A stretch of DNA of 15,343 bases from contig JAITGR010000007.1 in NCBI GenBank assembly GCA_031280455.1, positions 1-15,343 on the forward strand, in the 5' to 3' direction. Shown in pieces: positions 6,227-13,150 of the stretch (its first letter is position 1; each line of letters opens with the position of its first letter). Both the position numbers and the translations under genes were made by a program. The notes beneath the pieces are model-generated. The model had not been told where the DNA came from. It searched no databases and saw only the letters and a list, made by a program, of their open reading frames with translations. This DNA comes from Spirochaetaceae bacterium. Its GTDB lineage: Bacteria; Spirochaetota; Spirochaetia; Treponematales; Breznakiellaceae.

Positions 6227-9200
6227 ATGCCGTCTTTGCAAAATCTCGAAAAATTTAGGCAATCGTTTCTGAACATTGGGAACGAACCCGAAATCAACCG
6301 TCTAAACGGCATTGCCCGCGATGAGTACTCTGTTCCTGACGAAGAGCCCGCGCCGCTGCCCCCGCCGCCGGAACCGGTGTCGTCTAACGAGGATGAAGCG
6401 GCGGACTTTAGCGGGGAAGGGGAAGGCGACGCGTCGTTTGGATATGACAGCGATGGCGGCGGCTTCGGCACGAATTTTGATGACATACTGGGTACGCCGG
6501 CGGAAGACCTTACCCCGCCGCCCGCGCCGGAAGATTTTGCCCCCGCTGCCGGCGATGAACCGGAAGCGCCGTCTGCCGGCGATGAGTTCGACTTGAGCAG
6601 TGTGCTGGACGGCCTGGGGGATGAATCGCCGGAAGACACGCCTTCCGGCGACCCCGCCGCAGCCTCCGCGGACGTGGAAGCGGCAGCGGGCGATGGGGAC
6701 GATGTAAGCGATTTGCTGGCCGGCTTTGGGGAAGAAGCGCCGCCCGATGAAAGCGCGCTTTCTGTCCCGCCGCCGGAAGACGGTGCGCCTTCGGAAGACG
6801 GCGCATCCGGCGGTACGCACGAAGAGGTGGATTTAAGCGACTTGCTGGCCGGCTTTGGCGAGGAGGCACCTGCTGGTGAGCCAGAGAGTGCGCCGGACGG
6901 CGGTGCGCCTGACGGCGGCGCGCCCAGCGAAGCCCCCGCCGCCGCGTCCGCTGACGCGGCGGGCGGCGAAGAGGATTTGAGCGATTTGTTAGCCGGCTTT
7001 GGGGAGGAGGCGCCGGCAGGCGCGCCTGACGAATCCGCCGCCGCTGATGAGGCATCAGCCGAGGTGCCGGAGATTGCCGAGATTTCGGACGAAGAGTTAA
7101 GCAGTTTGCTGCCGGAACAAGGGGCGCAGGAAGAAGCGGCCGGCGACTCGTTCGACAATTTCAGTTTTCCAGGCATGGAGGACGAAGCCTCCCCCTTGCC
7201 CAGTCTGGACAGCCTGGACATTCCCGGGCTTGGCAAGAGCGGCGGCGCGGGCGGGGGGCGGGCGGCTGCCGCGGAGAAGGCCGAGGAAGCGGCGCAGATT
7301 AGCGACGATGATTTGAAGCGCCTGCTCGAAACGCTCGACGCCTACCCGCTTAACCTGCGTATAGCCTGTGAACAGATTCTGTCGGATGACGAGCTTGCCG
7401 CGTCGCCAAAAGCGAAGCTGGCGCAGTTGCTGATAAACGGCGGCGGCCCGCACGAGGCGGCGGAGCTTGCCGGCAGAATTCTCAAAAAGAACATTGTTTT
7501 GCCCAAGGGGGCGCTGAAAAAGAACGCCGAGCAGCTTGAGGCGGAGCAAAAATCGGTTGGGTACATTGTCAAGCGGAAAGTTCTGCCAATTTTCACGCTG
7601 GTTACTATTATCGCGCTGTTTTCGGCCTGCGTAAGCTACCTCATTTATCAGTTTGTGTACAAACCGGTGCGCGCCGAGACGCTGTACAAGCAGGGCTACA
7701 CGGCGATTGGCAACGGGGAGTACGAGCGGGCGAACCAGCGATTTGCGGATGCTTTCAAACTGCGGCAGGTCAAAGACTGGTTTTACCGGTACGCCGAAGC
7801 GTTTCGGGATGAACGCCAGTATTTGTACGCGGAACGGAAATATGACGAGCTTTTAATCTGCTATCCCCGCGACAAAAAAGGCGCGCTGGACTATGCGTAC
7901 ATGGAAAGCGATTATCTGCGGGCGTACGAAAAAGCGGATAAGGTTGTGCGCGAACACCTTTTGGACTATTATCCCGATGACCGCGAGGGGCTTTTGGCGC
8001 TGGGCGATATTAACCTTGACTGGGCGGACAGCGACAGCGAGCAGTATTACGGCAGGTACGAAGAAGCGCGGCTCGCCTATGCGCGCTATATCACCGTTGC
8101 GGGGCAGACGCCGGTGGTTATGGAACGTATGCTGAAGTACTTTATCCGCACCGACAATCTGGGTGAAGTCATTCCTATTCAAGAGAGCATTATGCGCGCG
8201 GCAAAGGTTCCCGTGGCGGCGGCGACGCTGGCGGAACTGGGCGGCTATCTGCTGGATAAACGGCTGGAAGTTACCGAAGGGGTGCCCGACGCTTCTATCG
8301 AAAAGATAGCGGGCATTAAAGACGTGCTCATTCGCGCGGTGCGTGCGGACGACATCTACCGCCGCGCCTACCTCAAGCGAACTGGCCGCGCCCCCCCGCC
8401 GCTGCCGGAGCCACACTATCAACTGGGGCGCTACTACCATTTGTACAACGCACCGCTGGAAGAACGCTATACTCTGGAAACAGCGGCGGCGGCCTTTGAC
8501 GCGGCGCTCATCGAGTCGCCCAAGCGGACGCGCTACCGCATCGACACCCAGCGTATGCTCGCGGATGTACTCATTCATGCGCTGGAATGGTTTAAGGCCG
8601 AAGAAGCGCTGCTTAAAGGTGTCGCTATCTACGAAAACGCGCTGGAACGCACGCTGATAAAACGCCGTTATGCCGACGCGGGCAAGCTGTACGCCACGCT
8701 GGGCGACATTGAGTACTTTATCAACAACGAAGATACCGGCAGCGCGATACGCAACTATCTGGCTGCCGAACGGAACGGGTGGGCGCCCCCCGAACTGCTC
8801 TATCGTCTTGGCGCGGCCTACTACCATATTGAAGATTACCCCGCCGCGCTCCAGCGCTTCTTTACCGTGTCGATGCAAATGCCCTACAACCGGCGGCTGT
8901 TAAACGCGCTGGGGAACGTGTCCTACATGCGGAACGATTTTTTCGCGGCGCAGGGCTACTTCAACAGGCTTATCCGGCTTTTGGAGCAGGACCGGCTGCG
9001 GTTTCCGGTTATGACGCCGAACGAACGTCCCGACCACGCCGATTTGCTGCAACGCATGATGGTGGCGCAGAACAATTTAGGGGTTACCATGAACGCGCTG
9101 GCGTACCGGTCGGGCAATCCGGCAAACCGTACCCAGGCGCTGGCGCTGTTTAGCGAGGCGGCGCGGTACTCGGATATGCTGTCGCGCGACGAGGGGATGG

Positions 9201-9400
9201 TGCGCCCGGGGCTTTCCGACCCGGCGGTAACCGGCAAGAGCCTACCCTACCTGAACCTGCGCAACACGCTCTACCCAACGCCCGGCTCGTCGACGCAGTT
9301 GTACATAGCAATAGACAAAGATGTGCAGGAACCGTCCGAATGGGAGCGCCTGGCCGAGCGAACCGGCACCGGCGCCCCCATTCCAGACTGGGGGCAGTAA
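6227..9400 (+). CDS. flcA: membrane-anchored TPR protein, likely periplasmic flagellar collar protein FlcA
   Basis: A 1057-residue single-span protein. Residues 1 to about 445 form an acidic, Pro/Ala/Gly-rich, probably disordered region facing the cytoplasm. The DLSDLLAGFGEEAP motif appears at about 159-172, 202-215 and 250-263, and weaker versions lie near 119-135, 286-295 and 358-371. A membrane helix follows at about 451-475 (LPIFTLVTIIALFSACVSYL), with Lys/Arg before it. The remaining approximately 580 residues are helical with TPR-like pairs, for example TLYKQGYTAIGNGEYERANQ and LLYRLGAAYYHIEDYPAALQ, and should be periplasmic. This layout, the start MPSLQNLEKFRQSFLNIGNE and the spirochaete context suggest FlcA (Borrelia BB0326 family), a collar subunit that supports stator assembly on periplasmic flagella. 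The name is from memory of the family, without a search; a generic TPR protein is the alternative. Confidence 0.68.
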   Translation: MPSLQNLEKFRQSFLNIGNEPEINRLNGIARDEYSVPDEEPAPLPPPPEPVSSNEDEAADFSGEGEGDASFGYDSDGGGFGTNFDDILGTPAEDLTPPPAPEDFAPAAGDEPEAPSAGDEFDLSSVLDGLGDESPEDTPSGDPAAASADVEAAAGDGDDVSDLLAGFGEEAPPDESALSVPPPEDGAPSEDGASGGTHEEVDLSDLLAGFGEEAPAGEPESAPDGGAPDGGAPSEAPAAASADAAGGEEDLSDLLAGFGEEAPAGAPDESAAADEASAEVPEIAEISDEELSSLLPEQGAQEEAAGDSFDNFSFPGMEDEASPLPSLDSLDIPGLGKSGGAGGGRAAAAEKAEEAAQISDDDLKRLLETLDAYPLNLRIACEQILSDDELAASPKAKLAQLLINGGGPHEAAELAGRILKKNIVLPKGALKKNAEQLEAEQKSVGYIVKRKVLPIFTLVTIIALFSACVSYLIYQFVYKPVRAETLYKQGYTAIGNGEYERANQRFADAFKLRQVKDWFYRYAEAFRDERQYLYAERKYDELLICYPRDKKGALDYAYMESDYLRAYEKADKVVREHLLDYYPDDREGLLALGDINLDWADSDSEQYYGRYEEARLAYARYITVAGQTPVVMERMLKYFIRTDNLGEVIPIQESIMRAAKVPVAAATLAELGGYLLDKRLEVTEGVPDASIEKIAGIKDVLIRAVRADDIYRRAYLKRTGRAPPPLPEPHYQLGRYYHLYNAPLEERYTLETAAAAFDAALIESPKRTRYRIDTQRMLADVLIHALEWFKAEEALLKGVAIYENALERTLIKRRYADAGKLYATLGDIEYFINNEDTGSAIRNYLAAERNGWAPPELLYRLGAAYYHIEDYPAALQRFFTVSMQMPYNRRLLNALGNVSYMRNDFFAAQGYFNRLIRLLEQDRLRFPVMTPNERPDHADLLQRMMVAQNNLGVTMNALAYRSGNPANRTQALALFSEAARYSDMLSRDEGMVRPGLSDPAVTGKSLPYLNLRNTLYPTPGSSTQLYIAIDKDVQEPSEWERLAERTGTGAPIPDWGQ

Positions 9401-9409
9401 GGGTGCCGC

Positions 9410-9424
9410 CCCAAATTATTTGGG
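9410..9424. terminator. short inverted repeat between convergent genes, possible weak bidirectional terminator
   Basis: CCCAAA (9410-9415) and TTTGGG (9419-9424) flank TTA in the 15-nt gap and stop region between the flcA-like gene (stop 9400) and the minus-strand lipoprotein (stop 9416-9418). The stem is only 6 bp with no T-run, so a terminator role is tentative. Confidence 0.3.
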
Positions 9425-10471
9425 AACGAAGCGTTTTGGGTTATTCGGCGCGCCGGGAGTCGCGCAGCTTGTATCGGTTATGTACCAGTCTTTGTGCGAG
9501 TTGGAATCGGGTACCGACTCGTCGCGGCACAAGGTGCGTGTCGCCGTCGCTTTGGCATTCGGCACAGCGTCGCCGGCATCAGGTGTTTTTACCAAACCGC
9601 CGTTTTTACCCAGCCACGCCCCCTGTTTTGCCAGCAATTCCGCCGTTTTTGCAAGAATCTTGTTTTTGCCCCATTCGTCCGCCGATTTATAAAACATAAC
9701 GGCATCAAGAATCGCATCATCCTGGTCCATGACGTAGATCGCGTCGGTCATGCGCAACAGTTCAACATTGAGGTGCGTCCACAAATCGCGCGCGGAAGGG
9801 TGCGCGTTGGTTTTACTCGCCGTTAAGCCGAACGATTCGGCGCCGCCCAACTCGTCAACCGCGCCATCTTCGGGGTAGGTGCGTATGTGCAGTGTGATGT
9901 ATGCGTCTTTTTCAACCTCGATAGGCGGAAATTCGTACACCGGTTCTTCGACACCGGCGCGGGCAATGTACACGCGAACCGCCCCCAGATTACCGGCACT
10001 CAGCGTTTTGAATTCAATAAATTCACCTTTTTTACTGGTGGGCGAACTGCTGGACTCCGTGCGAATTTCGGTGATGAGCAGCGCTGGAATCCGGTCGTTC
10101 CTGGTCCGAAACGGCAAGAGAAGGCTGAGCGTATTGCCGCCTGAGTCCGCCACCAGTATATCGGCGATAATTTGCTTGCCGGTGGTGTGCGCGTCATCGA
10201 ACTGTAGGCTGACGGTCTCGCCGTCCGACCAGCTGACGCCGCCGACATCCGGCTCGAAATGCGCCGTACGCACCGAAACCGGCGTCGAAAAGCGAAAATC
10301 GACCTGATTGCCGGAAACCACTTTGTACGAAATGTATTCGGGAGCATTGGCGCTGACGCAGAAAATCTTGTTGATTTCCGCATCGTCCCCGCAGGCAAGC
10401 ACGAGGCACACGGCACTCGCCATAACGCACGCCACCGCGCACAGAGTACGCGGCGTTCTAAAAAACAGCAT
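9416..10471 (-). CDS. lipoprotein with lamin-tail-domain-like features
   Basis: A 351-residue predicted lipoprotein. The signal peptide (1-26) ends in the classic lipobox LVLAC with Cys27. Residues 28 to about 125 look like a beta-rich domain (VVSGNQVDFRFSTPVSVRTAHF). From about 130 on, LLITEIRTES, GEFIEFKTLSAGNL, DAYITLHIRTYP, LRMTDAIYVMDQDDAILDAV and the end SCATPGAPNNP match the strand order and the terminal ATPGxxN motif of lamin-tail (LTD) domains, which occur in many secreted bacterial proteins with unclear roles. The start at 10471 is preferred over an upstream in-frame ATG at 10528 because AGGAGG lies just before it and it begins the signal peptide. It converges with the flcA-like gene. 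Domain call is moderate; function unknown. Confidence 0.8.
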   Translation of the reverse strand: MLFFRTPRTLCAVACVMASAVCLVLACGDDAEINKIFCVSANAPEYISYKVVSGNQVDFRFSTPVSVRTAHFEPDVGGVSWSDGETVSLQFDDAHTTGKQIIADILVADSGGNTLSLLLPFRTRNDRIPALLITEIRTESSSSPTSKKGEFIEFKTLSAGNLGAVRVYIARAGVEEPVYEFPPIEVEKDAYITLHIRTYPEDGAVDELGGAESFGLTASKTNAHPSARDLWTHLNVELLRMTDAIYVMDQDDAILDAVMFYKSADEWGKNKILAKTAELLAKQGAWLGKNGGLVKTPDAGDAVPNAKATATRTLCRDESVPDSNSHKDWYITDTSCATPGAPNNPKRFVPK

Positions 10472-10475
10472 AAAA

Positions 10476-10481
10476 CCTCCT
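10476..10481 (-). promoter_or_regulatory. strong Shine-Dalgarno sequence that fixes the lipoprotein start
   Basis: On the minus strand AGGAGG is followed by four T residues and ATG 10471. The longer in-frame start at 10528 lacks such a site and would put 19 residues before the signal peptide. A small imperfect GC hairpin (about 10488-10511) lies just upstream in the leader. Confidence 0.75.
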
Positions 10482-10584
10482 GGAGTACACCTCCCGCATA
10501 CCGCGGGGGTGCTCACCGTAAAAAACATGGCGGCCGCCGGTTACGCTTGCCGTGCCCGCAAGTATATGATGCCTATAATAGACT

Positions 10585-10620
10585 TGTTCCAAAACACGGT
10601 TGGTTTCGGAACAGGCTCAA
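10585..10620. repeat. imperfect palindrome with ACAGGCTCAA tail, related to the one at 4529
   Basis: TGTTCCAAAAC (10585-10595) pairs with GTTTCGGAACA (10603-10613) with one mismatch around a 7-nt loop, followed by GGCTCAA (10614-10620). The stem ends and the tail match the palindrome at 4529-4561, so these look like two members of one dispersed repeat family. Confidence 0.7.
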
Positions 10621-10627
10621 GTAAGCA

Positions 10628-10744
10628 CTGATTAAACCACATCGCGTAAAACAAACCACGGAAAAACGCGGAAAGGACACAGAATTGCGGTCTCTTTCCG
10701 CGTGGTTTCCGTGCTTTTCGTGGTTAAATCCGAATAAATCAGCG
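10628..10744. repeat. inverted-repeat unit 1 (miniature mobile element-like)
   Basis: The ends are CTGATTAAA (10628-10636) and, inverted, AAATCAG (10736-10742) extending to 10744. Inside is a long imperfect stem: AACCACG (10654-10660) with CGTGGTT (10719-10725), and CGCGGAAAG (10667-10675) with CTTTCCGCG (10694-10702). No convincing gene is present; the small minus-strand reading frame here is built from the repeat arms. The end motif and a similar AATCAGCG plus TTCYCT junction recur in unit 2. Confidence 0.6.
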
Positions 10745-10753
10745 CTTCCCTGA

Positions 10754-10884
10754 CGCTGATTAAATCGGAATTCAACCGCGAATTACGCGAATGGACACGA
10801 ATAATGCCAATAATGGCTCTATATTCGTTATAATTCGCGTACATTCGCGGATTTTTCCATTCTCAATTCTCAATTTAATCAGCG
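10754..10884. repeat. inverted-repeat unit 2 (miniature mobile element-like)
   Basis: The ends are a perfect 12-bp inverted repeat: CGCTGATTAAAT (10754-10765) and ATTTAATCAGCG (10873-10884). Inside, CCGCGAATTACGCGAAT (10776-10792) pairs with ATTCGCGTACATTCGCGG (10833-10850) with a one-base bulge. Further in are CGAATA (10798-10803) with TATTCG (10822-10827), and GCCA (10806-10809) with TGGC (10814-10817). The whole unit could fold into one long cruciform or RNA hairpin. It carries no gene. Together with unit 1 it accounts for most of the 454-nt gap before the deaminase gene. Confidence 0.68.
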
Positions 10885-10910
10885 TTCTCTAGACTAATTT
10901 TGAGGTTTTC

Positions 10911-10919
10911 TGGTACACT
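10911..10919 (+). promoter_or_regulatory. candidate extended -10 promoter of the adenosine deaminase gene
   Basis: TGGTACACT fits the TGn plus TAnAnT-like extended -10 pattern. It ends 6 nt before the A of ATG 10926, so the predicted transcript start falls at or next to the start codon. No Shine-Dalgarno sequence lies between, which suggests a leaderless message. Confidence 0.4.
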
Positions 10920-10925
10920 TGTGTT

Positions 10926-11987
10926 ATGGCAAGGAACAAGCCGCCGGCGGCGGAGTGCGCGCGCTTCAACAAAATTCTCCAAACATTGCCCAAAACAGAA
11001 ATTCATCTGCATTTGGAGGCTCTTGCGACGGTGGATACAATCTGGGCTTTAATGGAAAAAAATCACCTGATTTACGACGGTATAACGGTAAAAGAGGATT
11101 TGGCCAGAAAGTATCAAATAAAAACGCTGGATGAATTTGTCCAGGTGTTCATTAACATTGTCCAAAATAGTTTTAAGACGGAGAGCGATTTTTCGTACCT
11201 GCTTGCCGATACCGGCGTGTACTTAAAAGAAAATAACATTGAGTATGCCGAGGTTTTTTTTGCGCCGTCAAAGTTTGTGCGCTCGGGTTTTGATTTTGAA
11301 AAGATGCTGCAAACGCTGACTGACGGGGCCGAGGCTATCGCGCGGTCGTGCGGGGCGCAGCTGCGGTATATTATCGATGTTTCGCGGACGTTTGGGCCGG
11401 TGAACGCGATGCGTAACCTGGAACTGACGCTGGCGCACAAGTCGCCGGCAGTGATTGGTATAGGGCTGGGCGGCGCGGAAGCGTCCGGGCCGGCTAAAGA
11501 TTTTGAGGCGGTGTTCCAGCGGGCCGCGGAGGCGGGGCTGCATGTTGTGGCACATGCCGGCGAGGATGCCGGGCCGCACTCTATCTGGGACGCGCTGAAT
11601 TTGCTGCATGTCGAGCGCATAGGTCACGGGGTGAGCGCGCTGGAGGACGAGGAGCTTATGAACTATCTGGCCAAGCATCAAATTCCGCTGGAAATATGCC
11701 CGACGAGCAATTTGTTTACCCGCAAGTACGCCAAGACTATTGAACAGCATCCGGTGCGGGCGTTTTTTGACAAAAACCTTTTTATTACGGTTAATTCTGA
11801 CGATCCGGCGCTTTTTTCGACGAGTTTAACGGGCGAATACATGCTTTTGTACAAAAACGGGCTTTTTTCGCAGGACGAGATTGTCCGCCTGATTAAAAAC
11901 AACGTTACTGCGACATTTCTGCCCGAAGACCGTAAACGCGCCATCTGCGCCCGCATCGATGATGCCTGGAAGGCCGCCGGCCAGTAA
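10926..11987 (+). CDS. add: adenosine deaminase
   Basis: A 353-residue zinc amidohydrolase-fold enzyme that deaminates adenosine (and deoxyadenosine) to inosine in purine salvage. Catalytic blocks are all present: EIHLHLE (zinc ligands H27 and H29), VVAHAGE (zinc ligand H210, proton-shuttling E213), RIGHG (H234), CPTSN (258-262) and NSDDPALF (D292 zinc ligand, D293). The motif usually read HLHLEG or HVHLDG has Ala instead of Gly here (HLHLEA). Length and order fit the adenosine rather than the adenine deaminase branch, but substrate choice between the two cannot be proven by eye. ATG 10926 is the only sensible start and has no ribosome site. The gene stands alone between repeat-rich intergenic regions; a hairpin follows its stop by 3 nt. 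Confidence 0.9.
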   Translation: MARNKPPAAECARFNKILQTLPKTEIHLHLEALATVDTIWALMEKNHLIYDGITVKEDLARKYQIKTLDEFVQVFINIVQNSFKTESDFSYLLADTGVYLKENNIEYAEVFFAPSKFVRSGFDFEKMLQTLTDGAEAIARSCGAQLRYIIDVSRTFGPVNAMRNLELTLAHKSPAVIGIGLGGAEASGPAKDFEAVFQRAAEAGLHVVAHAGEDAGPHSIWDALNLLHVERIGHGVSALEDEELMNYLAKHQIPLEICPTSNLFTRKYAKTIEQHPVRAFFDKNLFITVNSDDPALFSTSLTGEYMLLYKNGLFSQDEIVRLIKNNVTATFLPEDRKRAICARIDDAWKAAGQ

Positions 11988-11990
11988 CGG

Positions 11991-12304
11991 CGGCGCGCCT
12001 TTGGCGCGCTGGTGCGTCCTGGAATACAACTGACAACCGAAATCTGAAAATCCGCAGAAGCAAAGCCCAACCCGCTATGCGGGTTGGCAAACTCCACAAG
12101 CTGAAAATCCGCATGGATGGCCGCCATGGATGGCGGCTGGTACAATTCCGCATAGTTTGGCTTTGCCAAACTATGCAAGCTGAAAATCCGCATGGATGCG
12201 GATTTTCAGCCGCGCAAGCGATTGCAGCGGAATGCTTACGGCGTATGCGCCGTAAGCATTGGAGCGGAAAGCGCGGTGCCCACCGTTGTACGGTGGGCAT
12301 GCGC
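11991..12304. repeat. array of seven consecutive perfect hairpins filling the gap between convergent genes
   Basis: Stems (left arm / right arm): H1 11993-11999/12003-12009 (7 bp, loop TTT). H2 12067-12075/12079-12087 (9 bp, TAT). H3 12120-12126/12131-12137 (7 bp, TGGA). H4 12150-12161/12165-12176 (12 bp, TTT). H5 12179-12193/12196-12210 (15 bp, GG). H6 12231-12243/12248-12260 (13 bp, TATG). H7 12277-12285/12291-12299 (9 bp, TTGTA), extended by GCGC/GCGC at 12271-12274 and 12301-12304. Arm sequences differ from hairpin to hairpin, while all loops are 2-5 nt. There is no gene in this 323-nt stretch, no T-run after any stem and no protein-like reading frame of its own. H1 (after the deaminase) and H7 (after the permease) could serve as terminators. 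Confidence 0.85.
12097..12198 (+). repeat. 23-bp direct repeat pair within the hairpin array
   Basis: The sequence starting CAAGCTGAAAATCCGC occurs at 12097-12119 and again, identical over 23 bp, at 12176-12198. A shorter copy of its core (CTGAAAATCCGCA) lies at 12044-12056, and an inverted copy of the core forms the right arm of hairpin H5 (12196-12210). Confidence 0.85.
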
Positions 12305-12310
12305 CCGTAT

Positions 12311-13150
12311 TTAGCCTTTTACAGAGCCTGCCGTTACGCCGTCGATGATGTAGCGCTGGCAGAAAAAGTAGAAAACAATGCTGGGGAGGACGGCCAGCGT
12401 TATGACGGCCATCATGTAGCCCATGTCGATGGAGCCGTAACCGCCGCGCAGGTATTGGACGGCAACGGGTATGGTACGGTAGTCGGAGCCTATGACGAGG
12501 TTGGGGAGGAGGTAGTCGTTCCATATCCACATGGTGTTGAGAATGGCGACGGTGATTGCGATAGGCGCTATCATGGGGAGGACGACGTGAAAAAACGCGC
12601 CGAGCGGCGTACAGCCATCGATGATGGCGGCTTCTTCAACGGCGATGGGGACGCTTTTGATGAAGCCTGAAAAAAGGAATATCGAGGTGCCCGCGCCGAA
12701 GCCAACGTAGATGAATAGTATGCCGATGGGATTGTCCAGGTGGAACATGTTGGCGATTTTGGTGAGCGGAAACATGACCATTTGAAAAGGGACTATCATC
12801 GCAAACACGAACACAAAGTACAGCAGTTTGCAAAAGAACGTTTTTGAGCGGGTTATGTACCACGCGGCCATTGAGGTTACAAACACGATGAGCGCGACGG
12901 AAAACACGGTGATAAAGAGCGAAAAGCCGAATGCCTTGAAAAAGCCGGTTGCCGCGGTGCCTTCGCTAAAGTTGCGCAGGCCGCTCCACGATTCGGCTGT
13001 GGGCAGTGCGAATGGTGTGTTGATTACAAAGAGTTTGCTTTTGAACGAGTTTACAAATACCAGGATTATCGGTATTAAAAAAAGCACGGCAATCGCGCTT
13101 AAAAATATGATGGCCGGTACATTGTCTTTTTTGGTTTCTATGCGTGCCAT
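12311..13150 (-). CDS. carbohydrate ABC transporter permease (MalG-like)
   Basis: A 279-residue inner-membrane permease of the CUT1 (sugar oligomer/glycoside) importer type. It has about six hydrophobic segments and the cytoplasmic EAA loop at 172-191 (VEEAAIIDGCTPLGAFFHVV) that contacts the ATPase. The ending QRYIIDGVTAGSVKG is typical of the MalG side of such pairs. Its ATG overlaps the stop codon of the upstream permease by one base (TAATG), and GGGAGG lies 10 nt before the start, so the two are translationally coupled. The sugar transported cannot be inferred. The stop is followed within 7 nt by hairpin H7 of the array, a possible operon end. Confidence 0.92.
   Translation of the reverse strand: MARIETKKDNVPAIIFLSAIAVLFLIPIILVFVNSFKSKLFVINTPFALPTAESWSGLRNFSEGTAATGFFKAFGFSLFITVFSVALIVFVTSMAAWYITRSKTFFCKLLYFVFVFAMIVPFQMVMFPLTKIANMFHLDNPIGILFIYVGFGAGTSIFLFSGFIKSVPIAVEEAAIIDGCTPLGAFFHVVLPMIAPIAITVAILNTMWIWNDYLLPNLVIGSDYRTIPVAVQYLRGGYGSIDMGYMMAVITLAVLPSIVFYFFCQRYIIDGVTAGSVKG

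Noticed and set aside
6187..7236. 349-residue open frame antisense to the flcA-like gene, rich in Ser, Pro and Ala
   Set aside because: It mirrors the acidic low-complexity repeats of the + strand gene. It has no recognisable domain and no good start; GC-rich repetitive DNA leaves the opposite frame open.
7853..8878. 341-residue open frame antisense to the TPR region
   Set aside because: Rich in Arg, His, Gln and Val without domain features, as expected for the complement of a GC-rich coding region. The + strand frame is clearly the real gene.
10574..10579. Perfect TATAAT on the + strand just before the 10585 hairpin
   Set aside because: No -35 box at suitable spacing and no gene downstream within the next 340 nt; too common by chance to call a promoter.
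10632..10844. 70-residue minus-strand frame in the deaminase upstream region
   Set aside because: It consists of the arms of the inverted-repeat units and has no plausible translation signals.
12000..12020. Rho-independent terminator directly after the deaminase gene
   Set aside because: The hairpin is strong, but no T-run follows it, so it is listed only as part of the array.
11991..12304. CRISPR array or integron attC cluster
   Set aside because: There is no repeat-spacer regularity of 20-40 bp and no cas gene. No integrase is in view and the hairpins lack the paired core sites of attC.
12077..12670. 193-residue + strand frame running through the hairpin array into the permease gene
   Set aside because: Its second half is antisense to the MalG-like gene and its first half is the translated hairpins; there is no ribosome site or coherent protein pattern.
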